From: Perkinsus olseni
Lineage: Eukaryota; Perkinsozoa; Perkinsida; Perkinsidae
NCBI GenBank assembly: GCA_013115135.1
Contig: JABANP010000176.1
Coordinates: forward strand, 1 to 64,000
Direction: 5' to 3'
DNA: 64,000 bases
Shown one piece after another: positions 46,241 to 59,339 of the stretch. The translations under genes were made by a program, and so were the position numbers. Each line of letters begins with the position of its first letter. The stretch's first letter is position 1. The notes beneath the pieces were generated by a model. That model ran no database searches and was not told where the DNA came from. It was given only the letters and a program-made list of their open reading frames with translations.

Positions 46241-46865
46241 GCCCTGAAAAAGTGCATGAGCGAAGTTTATTTCCTTCGGAGTAGCTACAACACGGTAAAT
46301 CCAGCATCACAATGCGTACTGTGATGGAAAGGATCGGAACTGGGATCCCCAGGTGGTTCGAGGACCCACCTCTCTGAGTGGGCCTCTCATGAACTGCTGC
46401 AACTCTCGAACTACAAGGGCAAGCTCTGATAGGACGGTCTAGCAACTACGAGGACCAGATCACGCTGTTCGTGGCATTGTCATGGTTAGAGTTAATCCTA
46501 AAACCGGGTTTCAGAAACCCCTCATCGCCAAAACATTTCCAGGATATCTAAACATCATTGTTAAGTGTCTATGCAAATTCCTCCCAAGTTAAATAGTCGG
46601 ACTATGATAGTGTAACGCAGCGTTACTAACGTTAGGGACTCCTCTATCTCCATCGCTATTGTGTACATACAGACTGGAACTCATTGAGCCACATCACCAC
46701 CGCAGAACTAAAGTTTAGCTAAGATGGTTAAGTCGGATGATACAAGAGCGGCGGTTTAGTTACTAAACGTAGCTGTAGCCATTTGGCGGTCAGAAGGCTA
46801 CAGAACAATACATGCTCGTGGTGAAAGCGCTACTCATCAGGCTCAGAGCGTGCACATACAGTAGA

Positions 46866-46960
46866 TTTCCACGGCGGAAATTTCACTGAAATTTCCGGAG
46901 TGTATTTCGGAAGTTTCAGACAAAGGCGGAAATTTCGCAAAAAAGTGAAACTTGCGAATG
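46866..46960. repeat. GGAAATTTC-type short repeats
   Basis: GGCGGAAATTTCACTGAAAT and related GGAAATTTC / GGAAGTTTC words recur five times in 95 bp. The motif itself is palindromic. A related cluster occurs at 50630-50940. Confidence 0.65.
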
Positions 46961-47772
46961 CGCGCTGTTCCAGCCTCATTCGCTTCACTACGTTATAATG
47001 TGACCGGTATGATACGTTGATGCGTCGAGTCGACGCCGTCGACCTTTTGAAACTGTCTAATTGAAAGCACACCCAAACATGGACGCTGACAAAGGGTTCA
47101 TTATTAAATGAACATGCCGCCTGTGATAGGCTTACAGTGAGAATCAATTTGTCAATCTATCAATTCTCTCAAGTTTTCAGCGAAGCTGTAACTTGAGAAA
47201 CTTGCAATCCATTCCGCCGCAGCGGGGCTACTTTCCCTATAAGTTACCCGTGAGTGGGTTACGACCACGGTTCTGGTACCTTTCCTCATCATCTCCCAGC
47301 GTTCTGGCTCTTCGGTTCGAGCACGTAGTTTCTCAGCATCTGCTGGGCAAGATTCTTGAACAACTTCGATGGGAATATCCTAAGCAGATCCTGAGCGAGC
47401 CACTTGCAAGAAAGTTGATTCGCCTAGATTCTAGGCCCTAGAAGGCTTCTAGTGGAAGCCGTTACTAGGCAAATCGTTGGCCCGTTGAGGCAGACCTTCT
47501 GAACTGACCCCCATCTCACTTTCAAGTCTCTAGAATATCGCTACTCTAGCCCCTCTTTCTCCGCAGTACAGCGATCTATCTCCCATTCGAGCATATTCGT
47601 GTATTTCATCGAACCCTGCCCCTGGTAAACCCGCTGTGATTCGGAAGTCATCCTGTCGAAACGTGTCCGAAGCTTCAGTATTTCGCTCATCGACGCATTT
47701 CCTATTGATAACCAGAAGACCCAGCAGGAAAATGGCGAGAAGCTGTGTATCGGATACATTGGAGATGCACCC

Positions 47773-48262
47773 GTAAAACGCGTAAAACAGTTTCACGCGA
47801 AGTGTTCCACGCGTGAAACGCGATGTGTTGTGTAGTGATACCACTTCACGGTATAACGCGCGCGTTTAACGCCATAACGCGTTAAACGGCAACGCCATAA
47901 CGCGGTATAACGCGTACTACGCGTTATCGCGGTAGAAAAACGCGTATAGCACAACGCGTTGCGGGCCGCAACTTGCGGCGGTTCGCACCTATTCTTCTAC
48001 TGCCGAATCCGACATTAACTCAAACACAGCTCAGCGCACTCGCGTGACTTGATAGTTTCTCGTACGTCGATACCTTCCGGTTGTGTTCCACGTTCAGTGC
48101 TCAACATTACGCTTGGCATTATCATCACGCGGTATACATATCGCGATATGAGCCCATTTCGCGTTTTACGCGTTATACTCTGACTTTATGCTCATAACGC
48201 GTTGTGTTTTTCGTAACGCGTGAAACACCCGCGTTTCACACAACACGGGTGCATCTCCATTG
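47773..48262. repeat. AACGCG(TT) palindromic-motif array
   Basis: More than 25 occurrences of AACGCG, CGCGTT, ACGCGT or TAACGCG, dense at 47773-47960 and again at 48128-48245, for example GTATAACGCGTACTACGCG. Spacing is irregular. There is a small related patch at 20485-20540. CpG density here is far above the surroundings. No gene is apparent. Confidence 0.8.
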
Positions 48263-49015
48263 TATCCATAAACAGCCGGTCTAAGTCATGACTCATAGCT
48301 TATCAGTCACGAGTAGCCTACGCACAGTGCGTAACGCACTGCGTAGTACGCACCCCTCACTCATCGTCTGGGGGCTTACAAATCGGTGACATTATAATTG
48401 AGCTTGTACTGATTGCACAGTAGCTAACTGCCGGAGAGCAGGCTCATTATAAAGTAGTCACCAGTTCTCGCGCCAGAGATCACAGAACATCTCATGGCAG
48501 GAACCTCTGCCTAACAGCTGCAACTGTATTGGCAGTGCAGCGGCTGCACCGCAGCCGATAGTTGCAGAGAACAGACCGATGCCGACCCTCACCTTCTGTT
48601 TTTTGTTCTTTCGCGTACGACTGCTCTTGCCTGATGGAAAAACCGTAGCGAAACCAAGCGGCGTCCTTGTACCTTCCGTTCGCCGTCGTGATGAATGTCC
48701 TTGAGGTACGCAACTGAAGTGTACAGCATGTCGCATGATCTAATACAAACTTAAGAGAACTCATTCATGCTTGCGGAGACATCGCGGAGGCACTAGCCTA
48801 CTTCAAATCGGCATGGGAACAGTGCCCAGTGGCCATCACTGGTGGACCAAGAGTCATGCGAACACAATCGCAGGTTCACCTTCTTCCCTAGCTGATCGGT
48901 CTTTTGGATCGACTGATCGTGGATCTGAGAAATTCTCAGTGAGAATGCTATAGTTACCGAGAAAGACTCGGATTGCCCCAAATTGTCGGACTGCCAGATT
49001 CGGACAGTCCGAATC

Positions 49016-49083
49016 GGACTCACTTGGGTAGCAATCTTGTTCCTCAGCCGCTTCGTTATTCTCACGAGCAGTCTTAAAACGCT
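49016..49083. repeat. dispersed repeat A, copy 1
   Basis: CTCACTTGGGTAGCAATCTT then GTTCCTCAGCCGC and TATTCTCACGAGCAGTCT. Matches 60509-60575 and 61213-61282 almost base for base over 65 bp. Confidence 0.9.
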
Positions 49084-49356
49084 TGCTTCGAGAATAGAGT
49101 GTCCCTCGCTGCCTTCTCTTAAACTTGAAGACTACAAATATATACGACATAAAATGAATATGTCCAAAATCGTCGGCCGAGATGCACGATTACCTCGCTC
49201 TAGGAAATCCTTATAAGATTATCCTTTCCTTTGGATACTGCAGCAAACTAGCTAGTGCAAGCAAGGTTCTCAGAGTTTCTGTCGTCGTAATTGTGTAACC
49301 TTCGTCACCAGCGGAGTCGAAGTTCTTCTGTTATTGTCTCGCCGCGAGGCTCTCGT

Positions 49357-50039
49357 TCATTTTAGCGCCCTCAGCCCTGTCCTGCTCATCTGCGTAGCGA
49401 GCCATTTGTTCCTGACTGCATGCCGAGAAACGCGTTCGTGGTTATTTGACACATACAATCGATGATCAAGCGGCTCAAGTAGTTCGGCTTCCTTTTGCTC
49501 GGAGTAAATTGCTCCAATAATTTCATCACTCCCCGCAGCCTTGTAGCGTATCTCATCGGCAAGCTTATCATTTCCCATCGGCACTTCTCATCTATTAGAT
49601 GACAACGTCATCTAATCGATGAGACAAATGTCATCATGACATCTAAGAGTACCTCATGCCGATGCGGTTCCGGACGGTTTACTTTGGCTACGCGGAAAGA
49701 GCTGTCTTGCAAGGTGCGCAATGCGAGCCGCGGTTTCCTATACATAATATAATAAGCGCCAAATATCAATGTCAGAAGAGCTCTGAGAAGGGATTGGTGA
49801 ATCACCTTCCGCAGTGCGGTCCTCTCCTCAAGAAAAAAACGACAGACTGGACCATCCAGTCTGGATATTCTTTCTTCCAGCGCTTCGGTCAGAATGCTTC
49901 GCCTGAGGTGCACAAGTACTTGAAAGAGCCTTGTTAAACGTGATGAGCACGAAGCTCTCAGGGCTCCCAGATGAAAGCGCGCGCTTCCGTTCCGTTGTGA
50001 GCGTGTAGCAGCTACACTGTAGCTCACCTTCCTCATCAT
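49357..50039 (-). CDS. one or two possible small genes
   Basis: Two consecutive minus-strand frames have some coding character. 50039-49608 reads LTEALEERISRLDGPVCRFF, then a hydrophobic LLRALLTLIFGAYYIMYRK, then HEVLLDVMMTFVSSIR. 49584-49357 reads MGNDKLADEIRYKAAGSDEI, then YSEQKEAELLEPLDHRLYVS. They are separated by a 24 bp stretch with an inverted repeat TTAGATGACAACGTCATCTAA. Neither matches a family I know. They sit in repeat-rich DNA, so chance frames are possible. Confidence 0.3.
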
Positions 50040-50619
50040 TGATGAGTCACCAATATAGCAGCATATACTTCCTATACCATTCAGACCTCTATTCGGCGCG
50101 TGAGGCCGCTTATCATGAGCGGCTTGTGGCAGGCGGTGCCGCTACCATGGAGAAGGAATGGTAAACGCGATTGAGTGTTAGCGAAAGGCACTGAAGAGAT
50201 GCGTTAGTTATAGCATAGCCATTTTGTGACAAAATTTTTGAGACCAAGCTAAGCTTCAGTGTTTATGTTTCGCTAAGCAATGCCTAGTAAGCATTCATTG
50301 AACAAGTTTTCGCTATAACTCGTCAATGGCTACACCTGCGGCAAGTTCTCTAACAGCGAGAGAGCAAGCCTTGCTCAGCAAGGGCCCTCATACCTCTTAC
50401 ACATTTGCATAGTCTTAGGCCGGCGGTCCCAGCGCAGGACTCCTGCGGCAGGAGGGTCACGGTCAATGGCCGTAGAATCAACTAACCCCGGGCTAGTAAC
50501 ACCTACTAGAAGCTGGGGGTTTGCTGATGCTGAAGTTCTCACTTCTATTCTCCGGAATGGCGCTCCTCGAGTCCCTATTGTTCTTGAGTAAATTCAGTTT
50601 CTGCTCGAGCAACGCCGTG

Positions 50620-50945
50620 TATTTTTTGAGGGGAAAACTTTCGCAAAGAAAACTTTCCGCGGAAACTTTCGCAGAAAGTTTCCAAGGAACTTCCTTGAAG
50701 GAAGCATGAGATAGGTTCCTTCGACTCTGCTTGTCACGTGACGTGACTGACGTCAAGACATGTAAAGTGGGAGGAACATAGCCATCCGTTTGGTCTGGTC
50801 TGAACACTGGAGCTGGTGGATTCTCCACAATCCATACCCAGAGTCCCGGGATAACGGCATAGATACCGTTTTTCGCAAATTTCAGAAACTTTCGAAAATT
50901 TCCGGGGAAATTCCCGCGATTTCGGGAGAACTTTTCAGACACCCT
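50620..50945. repeat. AAACTTTC / GGAAATTTC repeat cluster
   Basis: Short words AAAACTTTCGCA, GAAAGTTTCC, GGAACTTCC and GGAAATTCCC recur around 50630-50700 and 50870-50940. The motif type is shared with 46866-46960. Confidence 0.6.
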
Positions 50946-51235
50946 GAACTGGTAAGACGGTAGAAACTACAGAGTACTGAACCACCGTCTAGCGATAGCA
51001 ACCAGAAGCAGCGTCCGCCACGAAGGCTTCGCGGCTACCTGTTTTTACCTCTGCTCGAATTTGAGCTTCGAGATTGCAGAAGCTTTGAGACCTAGCAAAA
51101 GTAGAGCCCAGCGAACCAGCATGATCGCAAACCCGGATTATTCGACCCTGAATCAGGATTCTGGTTAGTTGGGATTCCTGATGCTTCCACTTATCTTCGA
51201 ATGACGACGAGTTGCGTCAAGTTCTACGACTAGTT

Positions 51236-51690
51236 CTAGTACTCTTTCCGGAAGTCGGGAGGTCGCTCTCTGCTTCCTGCCAGTGGTGAAGGTAGCTGGA
51301 CTTGATTCCTGTGCGCGTTCATTGCCGTCACGGAAATAATGCAGAAAAAGAGACCGGTGAACTGAAGTCGTGAGCTCACGGTAACCATGTACTCCAATGA
51401 TTGTAGGTGGTGATGGTACGGAAAGTGCAAAATCTGTTCGTCACATGAAGGGTGAGTGAGAAGCCAGAAGAGCTCCAACCTTCTCCAGCGTGCGTCCTCT
51501 CTGTTCGGAGGTACCGGCTTTTAGTTGGGGAGGGGATGTCAACATTGAAGTTGCGTTGCGAGTAGTTCGGTTTATTAGGAAACTGAACACAAGAATCATC
51601 TCTGGTGATGCACGCTTGTCAATTTCAAACTTTGCTCGGCATTATGAGCGCGGAAACTGTGATGTACATAATCTGCGAACATCGGACACT
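51236..51690 (-). pseudogene. truncated copy of the EF-hand gene: flank plus exon 1
   Basis: Copy of the 5' end of the gene at 45.9 kb. Exon 1 is recognisable (QVQLPSPLAGSRERPPDFRK), but the start codon is lost (CAT on the plus strand has become CCT at about 51309). Sequence ends at the exon 1/intron 1 border near 51240. Upstream, the conserved flank continues to about 51690, interrupted by unrelated sequence at about 51380-51490. No later exons are present. Confidence 0.7.
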
Positions 51691-52174
51691 GTCCGATGTC
51701 ACTGCGAATAATCTGCTCCTGTCCAAAGTGCAGGAGCACGGCATTTGCATAGACAAGCTTCCCCACAGTGAACTCAACATCATAAGAGTGGCTAGGTCAA
51801 ACAGCAAGCCACGTTAGTAGTACAAACTTTGTACCCGTCTGAAAATCGCACATTTGGTACATCAGAATCGAGCGTCTATTTTACAACAGCATGAAGCTGA
51901 TAAGATCATAAGCAGTACGATAAGTAGTATGATAAGATCTTTCCCAAGGCCTCCTTCTCGTTATTACACTGAAAACGGAGTAGCCAACGGCGAATGCTCG
52001 CCCGCGCATCAATCGACCGCACGATGGTTGAAGCTCCTCCCAGCCTTTGATGCTCCGGTAGGGAATGCCATACTAAGAGCAAGAGACAAGACAACGGGGT
52101 AGTGTGCGAAGAGTTCACACACCTGCCCTGGTGAGCTCGGAGGAGAAACCACTTCGCGAGCTCCGAAGGCAACA

Positions 52175-55100
52175 CTAGAGCTTGTTGACGTTTGATGCCG
52201 CATGGGAGGCTGCTCCCGAGGGCTCGGAAGAGACAGACCCCTTCTTAACCTGAAAATAATAGCCGACACTACTGAAGCGCAGTCAATGGATTGCAACTGA
52301 CTTCTTCAGGGCGTCGCAGAGGGTATCGAGTCTCCAAGACGTATTTCAAGTCCTCATTTTCCGCCTCAAGCCCACGCTTCAGTTCTTCGGAATCTTGGTG
52401 CTTGGCATGGAGGGCGTGTATGGCTAAGCGGACCATACCGTGAAACTATGTACAACTTACAAGTCTTACAGCGCAGTATTTCTGGTATCGCTCCCACACT
52501 CTTCTCCAAGGCCTTGATACGGCTATCATGCTTCACACCAGGCTGACTCGGGGCCGTCCTCGTTCGCGGGGAGCGGGCTTGAGCTCTGAGAAAAAGTCGA
52601 TCTCACATCACTAAGGCTCTGTAGTCATGGTGAACTAGCATGAGCTGGGCACCTTTTCAATTCCTGGATAGTCTTGTTGCGCTTGGCCAGAAGTCGTTCA
52701 AGGGCGGCCTTTTCCTCAGCGACTGAATTTAGTTAACATCATCAAAAGGCCGTGAAAGTATCCGGTCAATGAAGCCTTGTGTACTTCGCTGAAGTTCACC
52801 GTCCATCTTCCTCTCCCTCTTCCTCGATTCCTCCAGCAGCTTGGCCTGAAGTCCACAGCGAATCTAGCGAGCCCGTTCTTAACGTCACTCTAATCACTTG
52901 TGCCACAATGCGACCTTTGAGGGCCTCCATCGCCCTCTGTCTCTCTTCGACAGCGGCTTCCTTATTGCGATGCAACTCCAAAACCGCACGTTCACGATGC
53001 TGAGGATGCAGGCCAGTGAAATGAGTACTAATAAGCGCTCGATACACATTCTTAGACCGAGTCTTCTTATAGAGATCGGGACTCCAAACCTGGCTTAGTT
53101 TTTAACTGACGCTCACCTCCCATTTCTGCTTGAAGGCGTCCCGTAAGCGTTCAACATTGGTATGCTTCTCTCGTAGAGCTCCTTCGAGCTTCTTATTTGT
53201 CGCTGAGGCATCACTATGAGCCTGAACTCGGTTCGACTTCTTGAAAACACAAGACGCGTGTCGGACCTTGAGGATCTTCTCTAGTTCAACCTCCCTTTTC
53301 CTGAGAGCGTCTGAAACCTTGGAAACCTCACGCTCGAGCGTCTCCTTCTCCTAGCAACAACACTCATCAGAAAGATCAGACAAATCCATATACACAGAGC
53401 GGCCACCTCTGCGGCTTTCTTCAACTCAGCCTCCTTATCATCCAGCAAGTCGGCCATTCTTTTGAGCCGCGTCTCCAGAGACCCCCGCAGGTCTTTTTCC
53501 TTCAGAAGTGCCTGATAGCGATGCGTTACCGAGGAGTTCTCGGCGGGAACTTCCCGGTGAGAAGACCACCGCCTTATAGCCCTATGAAGCATCGAGAATC
53601 CGTAACACTGGAAGCACGTGCAAAAATATCATATGAACTCTGTTCAATGTACGCAGGCCGCGTAACGCAGCATTCTGCGGCCGCCGGATATCATACTTCG
53701 AGTTGCACTCAAGACTTGACAAGGCTTGTCAGACAAGCCCCTCAGCCGGCCCACCTCGGAGTGCATCTTCGTTTCAGCCGTCAGTTCACCGATTCTCCCC
53801 CTCATTTCTTGCTGTACTCTCTCAAGATCCATCCTACGTTCCTTTTCTGCCTCCCATCGCTCACGAAGTGCATTCTGATTCTCCAAGGATTCTTTATCGT
53901 GACGCTAAGAACACGAATATTGGCAAGTCGTCGACGGAAAGCGTACAATCGTCCAATGCAGGATCGCGAACGGCCATGACGCTCTGAGGTCCGAGACTGG
54001 AACGGACTTTCACGGTGAACAGTCGCTGGATTCGTGATAGACAGCAGCGCACGCGAGAAGCTTGCCTCCAACTTCAGCTTGATGGTCCTCCATAACTGTT
54101 GAGATTTCGTGTCCTTCTCGTGCAGAGCTTCCCGCAGTTCTTCTCGACTGGCGGTGGCACTCTCATGCGCCTATAAAGGAACGCAGGTTTCCGCCCGGAA
54201 GGTGCTAGAAGAACAGGCAGAACCTTTATGGTTTCCCGCAGTCTGGCTTCCGTCCTCTCAAGGGAGTCGCGCACTTCGGAATACATCCGCTCGAAGCGAC
54301 TTCGGGACTCTTTTTGCTCTGCTAGGGCCTGAGATTTTCAGAAATTCTCTCTCGGTGAGAAAGCCGAAGTTTTCCGAACATCAATACACCAATCTTGAGA
54401 ATGCTTTTCCATTTCTTCTGCTCGATAAACTTTTATAAAGACACAAAATCGGTAGTAGAACTGATCTTTACCCATGAAATGCGGTCACAGACTCGATTCT
54501 GAGTTTCAGAATTGGTCCATTTAAGACTCCCATGGTCACCTTCAGAGCGTCTGCCAGCTCAGCTTCCTTCATCCTCATGGACCCTCCTGCTTCCTCCAAG
54601 TTCTTCTCCAACTCCTGTCGCTCTCTCTTTTCTTTATTGAGCGCCTGAATCAGGATGAACCTCTTCAGGTTGAAGAATTAGGGCCACCTCTCGAATCAGA
54701 AGGTCTAATCAAAGACCCGATCTCCGGAGTCAGTCAGTCCTCAGCGTATACTGCAGGTGCTCCGCCTCATCACGGTGCTCCTTATCGAAATACACCACCA
54801 CACAGGAGGAACAACAGTCCAGATAATGACAACCGCCCAGGGCACCTCCTTTAGTTCCTCAACCTCCTTCAGTCGGCCTTCCAGACTGACACTCCTCCGC
54901 TTCATCCTCTCCATTTTTCAAGTCCCTTTCACGCACCGTATCCTCCATCGCATCACACTCGGCTTTGTCTACGACGAGCCACAGCTATTTTCCGCCGTCT
55001 AGAATACCGGAGCACTTCTCTGCAGCCTGTCGGTGAGGATCTTGATCTCTTTCTGCGCTTTTTCATGAGCATCAGCCTGAGGTCAAACCATCGTGAGTTG

Positions 55101-57775
55101 CCTACGCCTCAGGTGCTTGCACTCGGGGAGAAGGACGCGTTTTCGCGTTATCATTGCGGAGAATCGGCATGAGCGTCCTGGAGAGGGAGATCGACCATCA
55201 TCAATCACATTATCGGGTGCTCAGACTCGTCCAACCGATTGGTTCATATACATTTTCATACATTATTATATACATTGTCACCTTCTCTTGGATTTTTTCC
55301 TTGTTGTCCTCGACCTCGGATTCAAGTCTTTTGTTCTCCTTTGTTAAGGCTGCTACTGTTACTTCGCGAGCCTGACACAGGAATCCACTGCGAGTTCATG
55401 CGTGGTCACCAGGCATTGATACTGGAATCCGTGGTAGCTGAGGTAAAGCACTAATACTATCAAAACGAAGACAAGAAAGCGGTCAAGCCACATTTATAGA
55501 GGATCTACGATGTACCGCTTTTGTACTCTTTCGCACGAGTATACTTCAAAAAGCTTGGAGCCCGAAAGCTAATTGGTCCATGAGAATTCGTGTCATGCCA
55601 AGAATTTAAGCGGATCGATTGAAAAATTCCACTCAAAGACGACCTCTAAGCGTCACATGGAACCTACGAGAGCATGAACTCACCTGTAGCTCATTATCAA
55701 GGTTCTCACACGTTTCTCGCGTTTTGTCGAGTTCCCTCTGGAGGCGCGTTTCTGAAATGGGCGCAAAAGTATTGTAAGGTTTTGAATAGTGATAGGCAAC
55801 AATCCGAGTGATGCTGTCTTGCGCCTCGAATCGCCGTTTTCAAGATACTCAACGGTTAATTATCTTCAAATGACAATTCAATTGAGCTGAGTGAACACCA
55901 GCCTCATGCCGCACGAGTCATGCGGTTAATAGACAAATTGGCGCTGCCAGATGTGTTACGAACATTTTCCTGCACTCACTCTCTTTCCCCTCCGCTGTCA
56001 AGCGTTTTATCTCCGCATTCGCCTCCTCATGCTGACGAACCTAGCGATGGTTGCGAATAACGGAGAAGTGTCTGGCTGCCAGTCTGGCTGGCCGAGTCAG
56101 TGACTCAGTCACTGTGACCGGGAACGCATACTTTATTGTTCAACAGCTCAGCTTTCAGCCTAGCCTCCTCGAGGGCGGCCTCTTTGTGCTTCAGCAGTTC
56201 CTCCAGCTTCCGCTCCCGCTCCTGATAAGTTAGCGCTGAGAGATGTCGCTAGATGCGCGCGTTTTCGATTCCGTACTTCAATATCCCCAGCATGGCGTTC
56301 AACAAGTTCCTTCCGTTCCTTGGTAGATCTGTGCAGCTCCTCCTCCAGTCGCTTCTCGCTCTCTCGTTCGTACTTCTCAATGCGCTCATTATGATGCCTG
56401 AGAGACACTTTCAGATCTACAGAGACATTACTTCGTGCATGTTACTCGTTCAGTTGCTCAGTGAGTTGAACTTGTTCCCTAAGCTCCATGTTCTGCTGCT
56501 TCAAATTCTCTATTTCTGCCTCCTTCTCGAAAAGAGTTTCCTTCAGTAGCTCTTTCTCCTCGAAGCCTACAGCGAGGCTCGCTGAGCGAGCTCACACCAG
56601 CCGAGCATTGTAGAGATCTTACAGAGTTTGGTTCTCTCCATCTCTCCCTCTACCTGTCTAGCAATCTTCTCTCGCTCACAGGTCTAAGTTGGTTGGTAGA
56701 TCACGAAGACAGCATAGCGCTTTCGCCCTACATCAGCCTCCAAGCCATCGAGCAAGCTCTGATTCTCCTCCTTGTAATGTTTGATCTCCTCCCGATGCTC
56801 CCGCTCTAGCCTGGCGTTTGCCGCCTTCAACGCCTGTGCAAAGACTCTTCTCGCAGGCGTTGAAGGCGCAAACGGCCCTCTGAGGGCCGCGCTTGTTGCC
56901 TCCACCAGTTAGCACACCTCAATTTGCTCTTCTTGATACTTAGTCTGGACAAAGTACTCATGCCGGGCTCGCTCGAGCTGCTCAGAGTGTTTGCGTGTTG
57001 CCAGCCGCTGATAACAACACACTCGAACTTATACATTTCGTGGGGCTCAGACGTGGCGACACTCGTAGCACATGTGTTAGAGTCTAAAATTTAGACGGAC
57101 TGAAGAACGATAGGAGACATTACGACGATGCTCACCAGATCCGATTGAGTCTTCTCAACAAGCGCATCGTAGTCTTCAGTCCTCTCAGCTAGCGCGGTGG
57201 TCAAGCGCACCGCTGCTCGGTGCCTTTCACTTGACACTGCCTCGTTAATTTTTTCTTCCATATCTACGAATGGCACAAAATCGTTGATAATGCAAGACGA
57301 AATTCCTTGACCTTGCTCGAGGGACTGCTTTTCATCGTACAACTGGGCGTGGCTCTGCCTCAAAGCAGTGAGCTTCTTCACAACCTCCCTGATAATACTT
57401 TCCGTTACACTGGGGACAGAACTTCAAGCTTCTCACTTGTATTTATTGACACTGATGTATTTGGCCCTGTGATGTACGTTGAGCCTTTGCTCCTCCACGA
57501 TAACATCAGGTACCTGGAGTAGTGGTGTTTTATCCGATACTATCAGGAACCGCCTCGAAGTGCACCTTCGTTTCCGCTCCCGCATCAGCGCTAGTCTCTG
57601 TGACAGATTGCGTTATGGTCTCACCTCGCGGAGGCTCTGGTGCTTCAGAAGAAGACTCCGTCTCGGTATGCGTTATTGGTTGCGTTGGACAGATTCGGAA
57701 TGAGGCGGGATGAATGGCACTAGGAGTTTCGAATTAGAACTTCTGATTATAGCGAGCATTCCAAACAGCCGCGTC
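52175..57775 (-). CDS. large many-exon coiled-coil protein
   Basis: Over 5 kb of minus strand carries about 20 short exons, most of 25-40 codons, all with heptad-rich charged helices. N to C these include THTETESSSEAPEPPRGETI (acidic lead), MKKLTALRQSHAQLYDEKQS, SSERHRAAVRLTTALAERTE, HSEQLERARHEYFVQTKYQE, ALKAANARLEREHREEIKHY, IEKYERESEKRLEEELHRST, RERAVLELHRNKEAAVEERQ, and a final KKGSVSSEPSGAASHAASNV ending at 52175-52177. It is likely a cytoskeletal, centrosomal or Golgi filament protein; no head domain is visible. The start is unknown (somewhere near 57700), and exon borders were not all resolved. Confidence 0.65.
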
Positions 57776-58984
57776 ATAATAACCCCGTTATAATCCGTTG
57801 TTGCATCAGTGTCGAGTATGATAATCAACTTGATTAATTCATAACTTTATTAAATAACACCTCTTCATTACAGCACTTGAGACACCATCAGGGTGACAGT
57901 GCAGCTTGAAGATTTTCCGAACATCAATTTGCCGAACTCAGCATAGAAGAGAGCACAAGAACAGAACAAACAGTGGCCGCTTTCGCGACGCTTTCTGGGT
58001 CCTCCTCACACGCTGATGCAGCAGGAAGTTGCATGCCTCCATCTACAGAGCCACGCTGGTCAACTGAAGATTCTGAATCTCGTTTTTCTCACATTCTTAA
58101 AGAATGATTCTTCTAAAGAAGCCTCTAGAAGGTACTACGAGAGTCTCGGAACCGAGGCACAAACCCCCGTATGGTATGGGGTATGGGCCATACCCTGATT
58201 CAGAAACAAATTAGCTTCAGAATCTCGAGCCGAGATACCGCATGCCTCACTGAGGCCGCCTCAGAGACAGAAATCCTCAGGTTCCCTAAGTGTAGAACAG
58301 AGTAGCTCTGGTAGCCGAAGTGCTCCGCAGCAGAGCACTGGTGCTACGCGGGCGGCATTCTCATCATAATAATGACACAATAATGTAACAACCGAACCAC
58401 ATCCGATACACGATGCATGCTATGCTATAATTATCGGCGCATAATAGAAATTATGGCACTATTATGGGCAGGATTTTTATAATACTATGCTAAATTCATA
58501 ATAATAATGCTAAAACCATATTAAAGCACCGAGAATATAAGCCGCCTACTCACTCCGCGCCACTTAGTCTTCACCCGGGACAGGCTGCAGTGCGTCCGCC
58601 TCGGTGGCTATCCGGACGGATGCCATTCGGATGCCGAACGGATGCAACCGTACTGAACGGCATTGTCTTTTAACGTATGAGCTATAGAAAAGCTTACCGT
58701 TGGCAGGTCGGCGTAAGTGGCAGCAAATGAACACAATGCGAGCCGGAACTCGAGGCAGGATTCGGCATAGTCAATACCAAAGCCGTGGTGCACCAGTGGT
58801 GATTCATCAGAGTGTCAGAAGACTCACCTGAGCGAACTGCGGCAGTTGCTGGCGGTTGGAATTCGATTAGTATTACTCTGTTGAGTCCGGTTGCTATGCA
58901 GTCGTCCAGCCACCCGCAATAAGAGGATGTCCGTCACTCACAGGGGTGAGCGACGAATATAGCAAGAAGTATAAGGTTTTATCT
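57776..58984. other. gene-poor spacer
   Basis: No gene seen. AT-rich, with a CGGATG-rich patch at about 58608-58645 (GGACGGATGCCATTCGGATG). TTTTCCGAACATCAAT at 57913 also occurs at 54370. Confidence 0.45.
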
Positions 58985-59082
58985 GTTGTCGCTCGTAGTA
59001 CGAGCGACAACGGGGAATGTATCGCTTGTGCATCGCCAACGACGGAGTACTTGGGCTTCAAGTACGCCACTGTTAGCGATAC
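58985..59082. repeat. adjacent perfect hairpins
   Basis: GTTGTCGCTCGTA (58985) pairs perfectly with TACGAGCGACAAC (ending 59011), a 13 bp stem with a 1 nt loop. Immediately after, GTATCGCT (59019) pairs with AGCGATAC (ending 59082), enclosing a third stem GTACTTG/CAAGTAC. Together they make an ordered cruciform-like unit. Confidence 0.85.
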
Positions 59083-59151
59083 ACATGCGTGAGAAATGCG
59101 AAATGAACGGACCTACGGAAATGGAAATACTACGGAAATACTACGAAATGG

Positions 59152-59200
59152 AGTAGTAGTAGTATTAGTAGTAGTACTAGTAGTAGTTGTTGTTGCTTGC
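59152..59200. repeat. GTA/GTT triplet microsatellite
   Basis: About 48 bp of imperfect (GTA)n changing to (GTT)n, starting at about 59152. Confidence 0.85.
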
Positions 59201-59339
59201 TGGTAGTGGTCAGTAGTTCTTGGTGGCTGAAGGTTGGTGTAGGGGACTGGTGCTGGATGATAGGCGCTGCGAAGGTGGTGGTTGTAAGGATAGTAGCTGA
59301 CGGAGAACATGTTGAAATAACACAGTTGAATATAGATGA

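Larger units (their letters stand above)
46241..49015. other. gene-poor repeat region
   Basis: Apart from the repeat clusters noted, I find no supported gene. An ATCTCATGGCAGGAAC block at about 48490 recurs at about 61350, so another dispersed element is present. Confidence 0.45.
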
